Assembly: GCA_027024125.1 (NCBI GenBank)
Contig: JALVSV010000336.1
Coordinates: forward strand, 1 to 12,066
From: Methylothermaceae bacterium
Lineage (GTDB): Bacteria > Pseudomonadota > Gammaproteobacteria > Methylococcales > Methylothermaceae
Reading direction: 5' to 3'
Length of the DNA stretch: 12,066 nt
Shown piece by piece: positions 1 to 5,749 of the stretch. A program made the translations under genes and the position numbers. The notes under the pieces were generated by a model. It did not search any database, was not told the DNA's origin, and saw nothing but the letters and a program-made list of their open reading frames with translations. Position 1 is the stretch's first letter; each line of letters starts with the position of its first letter.

Positions 1-117
1 GCATTAGTGGGGCTGTTGAGCCTGGATGATGCAATCACCGTGCTTTCGGAAGGACTCAATGACATGTCGTTGTTGTTGCAACGCGAAAGCCAGAAGGAGG
101 CAGCGAGTGCGACCTAA
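1..117 (+). CDS. C-terminal end of a CBS-domain protein (5' truncated by window edge)
   Basis: Frame 1 is open from the first base to a TAA at 115-117 and gives 38 residues beginning ALVGLLSLDDAITVL and continuing SEGLNDMSLLLQRES. The pattern 'hydrophobic-VG-hydrophobic-S-hydrophobic-DD' followed by an amphipathic helix and a 'LLxRExxKE' tail is the usual last strand and helix of a tandem CBS-domain protein, a family that senses adenine nucleotides or similar ligands. Only the end is visible, so ligand and any fused domain cannot be judged. It is convergent with the kinase gene at 114-992; the two stop codons overlap within CTAA (114-117), leaving no room for a terminator between them. The assignment as coding rests on the residue pattern, not on length. 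Confidence 0.7.
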   Translation, partial: ALVGLLSLDDAITVLSEGLNDMSLLLQRESQKEAASAT

Positions 118-992
118 GGTATCGCCAATTCGAGACGAACGTTCCCGAGCTGCAGTATTTTGCATTCGCCCGGGGAGACAGGTGTGGTCAACCAGAGTCT
201 TCGCCTGTTTTTCTGATAGCCACGGATGATTCCAAGACCTAAAACCGATTGATTGCCATCGGCAAGGGCACAGAGGCGATTTGGGGTCAGAGTCCGATGC
301 CAGTCCGGATGGACGTGGCTGGGCGGCAACCTTTGAACGATCAAATCGTCCAGAGCCAGCTCAAAATCGAGGGCATTCGAGAAGTACCGCTGAAAAGCCG
401 CTTCCCGGTTTAGGCGGCGCTGTTCCAGAGTCTTGCTTCGTGCCCCTGGAGATGGGCGGAGGCGGAGTATCGGGTAATGAGCGTGGGCCTTGAGAATAGA
501 GGACAGTTCCCTGCCTGTTTTCAGGGCGACGATGATGTCGGGGCGAAGGGAATCGATCTGGTATGTCATCAAGATCTCACCTACGCCTTCCACCAATCCG
601 CTGGTATTGATGATGACAGAAGTCGTGGCGGTTCGTTCCATTAGCTGGCGGGTGCCGACCACCATGGGCAACAGGTGGCCTACAGGTGAAACGGCCCCCA
701 CGAAGTACATGGCTGTTGGTTCCAGTGTTTGCAGTGGCTTGTCGGGCTGAGGATAGCCCAAGGTGATGGTGGAAGGCGGTCCGATGTCTTTCTGACCGAC
801 ATCTGCATCGATATAGGCAGGTTTCTGTCCTGCCTGGAGTAGGTGCCAGGCCAAGTAGGCGCAAAAGGTACTTTTGCCCCGGTCTGTAGCCCCCAGCACC
901 AGCACCTTTTTCTCGCCCAGTTCGCGGATTTTGTATGCCGCCTGCCGCCATTCCTCCGGGATATGAAGTTGTTCTCCCTTCGAGGCTGACAT
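114..992 (-). CDS. Clp1/Nol9/Grc3-like polynucleotide 5'-hydroxyl kinase
   Basis: A 292-residue P-loop protein. The Walker A motif GATDRGKS lies at residues 34-41, followed by YIDADVGQKDIG (60-71), which matches the DxDxGQ signature of the Clp1_P domain. The stretch FVGAVSPVGHL (97-107) matches the family's 'FxGxxSPxxHL' segment, and NTSGLVEGVGE (129-139) matches its 'NTxGWVxGxG' segment. Known members (eukaryotic Clp1, Nol9/Grc3 and archaeal homologues) transfer the ATP gamma-phosphate to 5'-OH ends of RNA or DNA. A role in RNA end repair here is inferred; bacterial members are less studied. No signal peptide is seen, so it is cytoplasmic. The ATG at 992 keeps the N-terminus just ahead of the P-loop; no convincing ribosome-binding site precedes it and an ATG at 999 is in another frame. 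It lies 44 bp downstream of the surface-antigen gene and is probably co-transcribed with it. Confidence 0.83.
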   Translation of the reverse strand: MSASKGEQLHIPEEWRQAAYKIRELGEKKVLVLGATDRGKSTFCAYLAWHLLQAGQKPAYIDADVGQKDIGPPSTITLGYPQPDKPLQTLEPTAMYFVGAVSPVGHLLPMVVGTRQLMERTATTSVIINTSGLVEGVGEILMTYQIDSLRPDIIVALKTGRELSSILKAHAHYPILRLRPSPGARSKTLEQRRLNREAAFQRYFSNALDFELALDDLIVQRLPPSHVHPDWHRTLTPNRLCALADGNQSVLGLGIIRGYQKNRRRLWLTTPVSPGECKILQLGNVRLELAIP

Positions 993-1036
993 CAGGCATG
1001 CATGTCAGGATCGGTGGATGTATGGAAGAGCGGGAA

Positions 1037-1423
1037 TCAGGGTGATTTCTGTTTGTTTGTATTGGGTTCTGTCAGCATCCATTCTCCGCCTTCCTGAGGC
1101 CGGCAGAAGAAGTGTACACTTTGGCCAGTCAATCCCTTGATGCTATTGAAGATCTTGACCTTTCGGCAGGTTCTCTTGGAGGTTTTATAGGTTTTGATGG
1201 GGGTGACCTTTCCCGCTGCGCCGGTCTTGGGGTTTTCCCATTCCAGGGTTGTGCCATCGGGTTGATTGTTGAGGGCGTCTTGTACCGCGGAACTGTATAT
1301 CGACCAGTCTTCGTCGTTGTAGTAGCGGACTGGTGAATAGTTCAGCCAACGCAGATTGAGAGCCTGGGCATCGGTGACCATGAAACCGGCCACGAGCAAG
1401 AGCGTAAATATGAGTTTTTTCAC
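1037..1423 (-). CDS. Secreted 17-kDa/RT0821-type surface-antigen-like protein
   Basis: A 128-residue protein with a typical Sec signal peptide (MKKL, hydrophobic LLLVAGF core, cleavage probably after DAQA at residue 21). The mature part contains DGTTLEWENPKTGAAG, then CRKVKIF and FFCRPQEGGEW, matching the C-terminal beta-domain of the 17-kDa/RT0821-Lpp0805 surface-antigen family ('DGxxxxWxNPxTGxxG ... CREY ... CRxxDGxW'). The mature protein has only two cysteines, in those two conserved places, so a disulfide in the periplasm or on the surface is likely. There is no lipobox, unlike many relatives. Start is GTG at 1421-1423, preceded by AGGGGA at good spacing. A sigma70-like promoter sits upstream (1467-1495). 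The downstream neighbour is the Clp1-like kinase; no functional link is evident. Function is unknown beyond envelope location. Confidence 0.75.
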   Translation of the reverse strand: MKKLIFTLLLVAGFMVTDAQALNLRWLNYSPVRYYNDEDWSIYSSAVQDALNNQPDGTTLEWENPKTGAAGKVTPIKTYKTSKRTCRKVKIFNSIKGLTGQSVHFFCRPQEGGEWMLTEPNTNKQKSP

Positions 1424-1466
1424 CGGTTGATTCCCCTATAGATTGCTCATCATGAGTCTTTGGGAA

Positions 1467-1495
1467 AGTATACCTTCCTTTTGGATTCTCACCAA
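1467..1495 (-). promoter_or_regulatory. Sigma70-like promoter for the surface-antigen gene
   Basis: Read on the minus strand there is TTGGTG (plus 1490-1495), a 17-bp spacer, and TATACT (plus 1467-1472, five of six matches to TATAAT). The predicted start near 1460 gives a leader of roughly 37 nt to the GTG at 1423. The -10 box and spacing are good; the -35 box is only partial. Confidence 0.55.
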
Positions 1496-1556
1496 TTGCA
1501 GTCTCTGGATCAGGCAGGGCTCCGTCATCTGTTCGGTCCCGGGGCAGGCGGTCTGC

Positions 1557-1624
1557 TTCGAAAAACGCCGTGAATACTTCCCTGTAGGCTCCACGCCGGC
1601 TTCCCTGCCGGCGAGGCTTTCGAA
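1557..1624. repeat. REP-like palindromic intergenic element flanked by TTCGAA
   Basis: A 68-bp stretch bounded by TTCGAA at 1557-1562 and again at 1619-1624. Its right half is a strong hairpin: CGCCGGC (1594-1600), loop TTCCCT (1601-1606), GCCGGCG (1607-1613), extended by two more G-C pairs after one A-A mismatch. The left half reads ACGCCGTGAATACTTCCCTG, so 'TTCCCTG' occurs twice. I recall similar 'CGTGAATAC-TCCCTGTAGGCTC' elements scattered between genes of several gammaproteobacteria, which suggests a dispersed repeat; only one copy lies in this window. There is no U-run after the hairpin on either strand, so it is not a standard intrinsic terminator. It separates the end of the VWA cassette from the promoter of the surface-antigen gene. 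Confidence 0.55.
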
Positions 1625-1692
1625 TCACACCACCTGCCTATTCAATCAATCCTTTACGGGTTTGAAGGGCGTGTTCTTGGTCTCGAGAGGGT

Positions 1693-2424
1693 TTAAGTGG
1701 GCTGGCTTTCTCTTTCTTCGTCTTTGACTTCTCCAGTTTTTTCATCAACATCCTGTTCCTGTTCCTGTTCCTGTTCCTGTTCCTGTTCCTGTTCCTGTTC
1801 CTGTTCCTGTTCCTGTTCCTGGGGGGTGACGACGCTGATGTCCTCTGGATTCTCGTTCTCGGGGATCGTTTGGGGGCTCTGGTTTTGGTCGGAATAAATC
1901 AGGACATCTTCATCATCCTCTGTATCCGGTTGGACCTGTGCAGGCTGCTGTTGGGGCATGATCTGTGCAGAAGGCTCTTCAGCAAAGGGTTCGGTCTCGG
2001 GGGGGGCGGATTGCGAGGAGACAGGGGTGATGTCGGATGTGTCCGCTGTGGCAAGTTTTTCTGCAAGAATTTCCAGACGCTTGTTGATGAGTCTCTGCAT
2101 CTGGTGGGGGAAGTCCGGCAGCTTTTTGGGATCCGGCTGAAGATGCCAGCCAAGAAAAGCCTGCCAGAACTGTTTTTCTGCTTCCAGCCACTGATTGGCC
2201 ACACTGTTGGCATCGTCGCTTTCCAGACGCGGGTAGCTTTCAAGCCACTGGCTGTAATGGAGAGCACGCTCGGCTGAATTCCGCTCCAGCAGGTCGATCA
2301 TTTCCGTCAAGGAACGTGCTCGCTGGCGGCGTTGGCGCCATAACAATAGGCCCCATGTCAGGGTAAAGCCGGAAAGAATGAGTATGAACTCTGCGCCCAG
2401 CAGCCATAAAATGGAGCTATTCAT
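1693..2424 (-). CDS. Membrane-anchored protein with Gln-Glu repeat tail, last gene of VWA cassette
   Basis: A 243-residue protein not assigned to a named family. Residues about 4-28 form one hydrophobic segment (WLLGAEFILILSGFTLTWG) followed by RQRRQRAR, so the positive-inside rule puts the rest in the cytoplasm. Residues 35-120 are helical and aromatic/Trp-rich (HYSQWLESY, QFWQAFLGWHL). From about residue 125 on, the sequence is low-complexity and acidic (Pro, Glu, Gln, Asp) and includes 12 Gln alternating with 11 Glu encoded by a CAGGAA hexamer array. It ends in a charged tail. The start ATG overlaps the stop of the upstream gene by four bases (2421-2424), which implies translational coupling with the two genes before it. 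It is probably a partner of the upstream VWA protein; the role is unknown. Confidence 0.72.
   Translation of the reverse strand: MNSSILWLLGAEFILILSGFTLTWGLLLWRQRRQRARSLTEMIDLLERNSAERALHYSQWLESYPRLESDDANSVANQWLEAEKQFWQAFLGWHLQPDPKKLPDFPHQMQRLINKRLEILAEKLATADTSDITPVSSQSAPPETEPFAEEPSAQIMPQQQPAQVQPDTEDDEDVLIYSDQNQSPQTIPENENPEDISVVTPQEQEQEQEQEQEQEQEQEQEQEQDVDEKTGEVKDEERESQPT
1752..1821. repeat. Hexanucleotide tandem repeat (CCTGTT, 11 full units plus 4 bases)
   Basis: Perfect tandem copies of CCTGTT on the plus strand run for 70 bp with no interruption. They sit in frame inside the 1693-2424 gene, where they are read as CAG-GAA, giving alternating Gln and Glu. Because the unit is six bases, changes in copy number would alter protein length by two residues at a time and never shift the frame. 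Confidence 0.95.
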
Positions 2425-3107
2425 GGGGAATCGACCAGAGTGATCACCAAATCATCGTCATCTTCTTCTTCTTCTTTTGCTGCAGCAGGCGATTGTTCCA
2501 GATGCTTTTCGCTCTGTTTCAGCGTATCCAAAATCTTTTGCCGACTGGCCTCCATCTCCTCCCGGGTCTTGTCTGGCGCAAACATGCGTGTGTATTCGGA
2601 GGATAGATCGTCAATCGTGGCCATCGCCACCTGGAGCTGGTTTGCCAGTTGTTCAGTTTCTATTTTCAACCGGCCGATCTCTTCCTCAGCTTTGTCCAAT
2701 GTATCCGCCAGTACCGGATCTTCCCTGGGTGGCAGTTCCCGTAACAGGTCATGGTAAGGTTTGCTGAGATCCCTGATTTGATCGCCGATTTTCCCGAGCA
2801 GGAGGATGTCCCTTTGCAGGAAGAGTTTTACGATTTGGTGGTAAAGGGTTTTCTCGAGCGCCTGGATGGTTGCCACCAGATCCCGGCGCTTGTCATCGGG
2901 GAGGGTTTGGATTTCCTTAAGGATTTCGCCCAGCTCGTGGCTTTGACCGTCGCCTGCCTTTGCCAACCGGTCGATCAACTTTTTGACCGCCCGGGTTTCC
3001 CTGGAGCCACGCCGGGTTATGATCCAGAAGACGGTGACCAGGACAAGAATCAGGGCGGCCAGGGTTTCGAGCAGAAGAAACAGTGTCAGGTAGTTGAGCT
3101 CTATCAT
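2421..3107 (-). CDS. Membrane-anchored coiled-coil protein of VWA cassette
   Basis: A 228-residue protein of no family I can name. Residues about 6-30 are one transmembrane helix (TLFLLLETLAALILVLVTVF) followed by TRRGSRETRAVKK, predicting a short periplasmic N-terminus and a cytoplasmic body. The body is almost wholly helical, with heptad-like stretches at about 80-115 and 140-205, a short Pro-rich break (LPPREDPV), and an SSEYTRMF segment. A tail of four Glu and four Asp precedes the end. An AGGGGG ribosome-binding site (plus 3115-3120) lies seven bases before the ATG. The start overlaps the VWA gene stop (ATGA at 3104-3107), and its stop overlaps the next gene. Same topology as the next protein, so the two may pair with each other or with the VWA anchor; this is inference. 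Confidence 0.72.
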   Translation of the reverse strand: MIELNYLTLFLLLETLAALILVLVTVFWIITRRGSRETRAVKKLIDRLAKAGDGQSHELGEILKEIQTLPDDKRRDLVATIQALEKTLYHQIVKLFLQRDILLLGKIGDQIRDLSKPYHDLLRELPPREDPVLADTLDKAEEEIGRLKIETEQLANQLQVAMATIDDLSSEYTRMFAPDKTREEMEASRQKILDTLKQSEKHLEQSPAAAKEEEEDDDDLVITLVDSP

Positions 3108-4879
3108 GATACTGCCCCCTTGAAATCACCTGTCAGTCTGTGGAGCAGTTCTTCATGTTGCCGCCGGGTCCTTTGTTGCAACCAGCGCCAGAGGAAGAAG
3201 CCGGCGATCAAAAGAACTAAATTGACTGCGCCGGCTATCAGGGCAGCTTGAATCCACTGGTGTCCTTCTTCTGAGTCTTGTTCTATCAGCAGTGCTTCAT
3301 CCTCTTCCAACAAAGAGTCCTCCTCATCGTCTGCCACCGGCTCTTCCTGGCCGGGTGGAATTGCTTCGATCATCTTGGGTTTCAATACCAGCATCAGGGG
3401 CTTGCCATCATGATCGAGGGCGGTCAACTGAAAGTTGACCGTGAGTTCGTGTCCTGCGGGTGGCGCATCGAGATGCAACCGCCATTGCCCCTGAGTGGTC
3501 CTGTCGAATGGCTTTTCCACAGGTTCACCGATACCCGTGATGATTGCTGTGGCCTCGAAGGTCGTTGGATCGATCATGTGGGGGTTGGGGGTCAGAGTCA
3601 GAATGACAGTCCCCGGGTTTTCCGCTGGATATTCGACCCCAACCTCGACCGGGCTTGAAATGACCTCGATGTTTTGTTCCCAGGTGCGCTGAAATGTCTT
3701 GCCATCGACACTGAGTCGAATGGTGTGAGGACCTGGCTTGAAGAATGTTTCCAGGTTGGTTCTGAACAGGCCTGGTTGATCCTGATCCTGAAGCAATGTA
3801 CGGCTGCTCTGCGGCTCGTCTTGTTCCAGATTGAACTGAACCAGGCGGAGAAAGTTTTCCCGGGTAATGCGCTTGCCGTGTTCGGTCAGTTCTGCCTCGA
3901 GGGCGATCTTTTCCTCTCCCAGCAAATAATTGGGCAGGGGGGAGACTTTGAGCTTGAGGTCGGTGACGATCATGACTTGATTGTCCGGGTCTATTTCGGC
4001 CTGTAATCTCCAGGTTCCTGGCATGGGTGTCGAGACAGTGATCAGGTCGTAACCTTCTTCATGATGCCAACGTACATTCTCAGGATATTTGTCATAGGTC
4101 CAATGTTCTCCACTGGGCTTGGTCAGTTCGGTGGCGGGGCTGTTTGGCTGGCGAAAGACCAACAGGGAAAACTCTTCGATAGTGGGATCGATCTTGAAGG
4201 TATTGTCAGTGAGCGGAACGGTATCTCGTGGTACCGCGCTCTTGAAGATATTCAAAAAGGTGCGTTGCAGTTCTTCGGCCGATTGCGCCACCTTGTTTCT
4301 ACCATTGGTGGAAACCGCCAGCTGTTTCAGCAGGGGATGGTCCGCCTGGTCGGAGAGCGCAATGGTATAGACGTGGATGCCAAGTTTCTGGAGTTCTGGG
4401 ATCAGGCGTTTCAGGATTCTCTCCCTGGAGGCCCGATCTTTCATGGCCGTCCCGTTGACATCCACCATTCCGTCCGTCAGCAGGATGATATGGCGTCCAG
4501 CTTTGGAATTGGCCTGCTGCCATCCCCCGATACCGACCTGGAGAACTGTTTCGATATCGGTCAGTTGACCATTGGAATGGATGCGCTCCGCGGCTTTGGC
4601 AGCCTGCTGTTTCCAGGTGTGATCGACTTTGGACTGGGGAATCAGGTTTTCTGGCTCATCGGCGAAAAGCCATACCCCCGCCTGGCTATTGGGTGGCAGC
4701 AGTTCCAGTAACAGTTTGAGAGCCGGAATGCGTAGGTTGTTGGGGTCATTGTGTTTCATGCTGCCTGAAACATCGATGAGGATCCTGATTTCATCGGCTT
4801 CGGTACATGTCGTCGCCAATGTCACCATGATCAGGCAGATACACCAGATAATGCGCACGATTTGATCTGTTCTCCACAA
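3104..4879 (-). CDS. Periplasmic VWA-domain protein with C-terminal membrane anchor
   Basis: A 591-residue protein. An N-terminal signal sequence (hydrophobic about 9-25, cleavage probably near TEA-DEI at 28-29) is followed directly by a von Willebrand A domain. The metal-binding MIDAS set is complete: DVSGS (36-40), Thr107 in QLTDIE, and Asp136 in LLTDG. Residues about 215-500 look like two or three beta-sandwich domains. An acidic linker rich in Glu and Asp leads to a membrane helix at about 542-567 and a 24-residue basic cytoplasmic tail. It resembles the gammaproteobacterial VWA proteins I remember as TIGR03503, though those are shorter and this match is from memory. The longest frame starts with TTG at 4877-4879; a GTG at 4856-4858 would still leave a signal peptide, so the start is uncertain. 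Its stop overlaps the next gene by four bases. Likely binds a protein ligand through Mg2+ in the periplasm. Confidence 0.85.
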   Translation of the reverse strand: MWRTDQIVRIIWCICLIMVTLATTCTEADEIRILIDVSGSMKHNDPNNLRIPALKLLLELLPPNSQAGVWLFADEPENLIPQSKVDHTWKQQAAKAAERIHSNGQLTDIETVLQVGIGGWQQANSKAGRHIILLTDGMVDVNGTAMKDRASRERILKRLIPELQKLGIHVYTIALSDQADHPLLKQLAVSTNGRNKVAQSAEELQRTFLNIFKSAVPRDTVPLTDNTFKIDPTIEEFSLLVFRQPNSPATELTKPSGEHWTYDKYPENVRWHHEEGYDLITVSTPMPGTWRLQAEIDPDNQVMIVTDLKLKVSPLPNYLLGEEKIALEAELTEHGKRITRENFLRLVQFNLEQDEPQSSRTLLQDQDQPGLFRTNLETFFKPGPHTIRLSVDGKTFQRTWEQNIEVISSPVEVGVEYPAENPGTVILTLTPNPHMIDPTTFEATAIITGIGEPVEKPFDRTTQGQWRLHLDAPPAGHELTVNFQLTALDHDGKPLMLVLKPKMIEAIPPGQEEPVADDEEDSLLEEDEALLIEQDSEEGHQWIQAALIAGAVNLVLLIAGFFLWRWLQQRTRRQHEELLHRLTGDFKGAVS

Positions 4880-4922
4880 GGCTTTTTCTCAAGAATAGAC
4901 CAAATCGTGGCAGGGGGGCGTT

Positions 4923-5564
4923 TCAGGTTTTCGTTTGCATCGCCTGGATGAATGCGTCTGCTTCCTGGATCGATAGTTCCATTTCTTTGATCAGTTCGGA
5001 GACGTCCGCCTGGATCTCAGTGAGTTCGGTTTGTAAGGAGGCGATGGCCTGGGCATTGAGATTGTGCTTGAGATACAGAACCTGATCGTGGAACACGGTC
5101 AGTACCGGATCGATCCTGGCTTCGGCCCGCTTCATCGCCGTAATGAGTTTTTGATAGCGCTGTTTGGTTTCCCTCAACTGCCTGGCGCTACTCCGGCGAA
5201 GAGAAGGGTTGCTGTATTGCTGCAGTTCCTCTTCCCACTCCTCGAACAGGGCCGAGGCGACGTCTTCGATATCGGCGATCCGCTTGCGGACGGCCTCAGC
5301 CCTGTCCTCACTGGCCTGATAAGCGGCGTTCAGTTCATCGTATTTCTGTTGCAGGTCCCCTCCATCGAACTGTGTGAGGGCGGTGAAGCGTTCCAGTGCC
5401 GATTGAAACTGCTCCTTGGCCTCGGTTTGGGCTTCACGGGCTTTCTCGATGCGGTGGACCAGAACCTCACGTTTGGGAATCCCGACCGATTCCAGGGCGC
5501 TGTAATAGGCTGAAGAGCAGCTGGCCAACAAGAGAAGAAAAAACAAAGGGAATTGATTGTACAT
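4923..5564 (-). CDS. DUF2959-family coiled-coil lipoprotein
   Basis: A 213-residue outer- or inner-membrane lipoprotein. The start chosen is the ATG at 5562-5564, giving MYNQFPLFFLLLLASC with lipobox LASC and lipidated Cys16; an AAGGTGG ribosome-binding site (plus 5568-5574) lies just upstream. The frame stays open to 5663, but that extension lacks signal-peptide character and would cross the promoter. After SSAYYSALE and VGIPKREVLV comes a charged, almost entirely helical region (RIEKAREAQTEAKEQFQSAL) typical of DUF2959, which is common in gammaproteobacteria and has no established function. Asp and Ser follow the Cys poorly defined as sorting signals (residue 17 is Ser), so outer-membrane targeting is favoured. 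It is the first gene after the promoter at 5603-5631 and lies 43 bp before the VWA gene, so it is probably part of the same operon. Confidence 0.82.
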   Translation of the reverse strand: MYNQFPLFFLLLLASCSSAYYSALESVGIPKREVLVHRIEKAREAQTEAKEQFQSALERFTALTQFDGGDLQQKYDELNAAYQASEDRAEAVRKRIADIEDVASALFEEWEEELQQYSNPSLRRSSARQLRETKQRYQKLITAMKRAEARIDPVLTVFHDQVLYLKHNLNAQAIASLQTELTEIQADVSELIKEMELSIQEADAFIQAMQTKT

Positions 5565-5602
5565 AGACCACCTTGACTGATTTCTGGAACGGTTGGATCG
5601 CC

Positions 5603-5631
5603 AATATAGAAGGATTATTCCGTAATGGCAA
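5603..5631 (-). promoter_or_regulatory. Sigma70-like promoter for the DUF2959-VWA operon
   Basis: On the minus strand TTGCCA (plus 5626-5631, five of six matches to TTGACA) is followed by a 17-bp spacer and TATATT (plus 5603-5608, five of six). The expected start near 5596 gives a leader of about 32 nt to the ATG at 5564. This is the best promoter match in the window and lies in the 185-bp divergent region shared with the secretin operon. Confidence 0.7.
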
Positions 5632-5734
5632 TGGCCGCTGGCCAGGGCTCCGGCATCTCGCACATGCCGACCACTCCCCCTTTTCCACCTTCCATCTCCT
5701 TGTAATGTGAGGTTCTTTTGCTAGTTTTCCCCTC

Positions 5735-5740
5735 AGGAGG
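5735..5740 (+). promoter_or_regulatory. Perfect AGGAGG ribosome-binding site of the secretin gene
   Basis: AGGAGG lies nine bases before the GTG at 5750-5752 and settles that codon as the start. The GTG gives a complete lipoprotein signal peptide. Confidence 0.85.
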
Positions 5741-5749
5741 GAAGAAGTC

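Noticed and set aside
577-999. A 140-codon minus-strand frame starting at an ATG seven bases upstream of the kinase start
   Set aside because: It overlaps the kinase coding region in another frame and shows no family pattern, whereas the kinase frame carries all expected motifs.
1594-1613. The GC hairpin as an intrinsic terminator of the VWA operon
   Set aside because: No run of T follows the stem on the minus or plus strand. The flanking repeats fit a REP-like element better.
1681-1688. Perfect 8-bp palindrome TCTCGAGA just after the last VWA-cassette gene
   Set aside because: It is too short and loop-free to be a terminator, and a site of this length is expected by chance.
1752-1821. The tandem array as a CRISPR or an origin iteron
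   Set aside because: The units are six bases with no spacers, sit in frame in a coding gene, and there are no cas or rep genes.
1697-1897. A plus-strand frame encoding a Ser-Cys repeat
   Set aside because: It is the reverse reading of the hexamer array in the 1693-2424 gene and has no independent support.
5626-5644. A possible sigma54 site starting TGGCAATGGCC
   Set aside because: The GG and GC elements are not at the required spacing.
5565-5663. N-terminal extension of the DUF2959 protein to a start at 5663
   Set aside because: It would bury the lipoprotein signal peptide 33 residues inside the protein and would overlap the strong promoter; the ATG at 5564 has its own ribosome-binding site.
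5700-5727. A possible plus-strand promoter TTGTAA-16 bp-TAGTTT with an extended -10 TG
   Set aside because: The match is weak, the spacing is short, and the predicted start would fall at the ribosome-binding site, leaving almost no leader.
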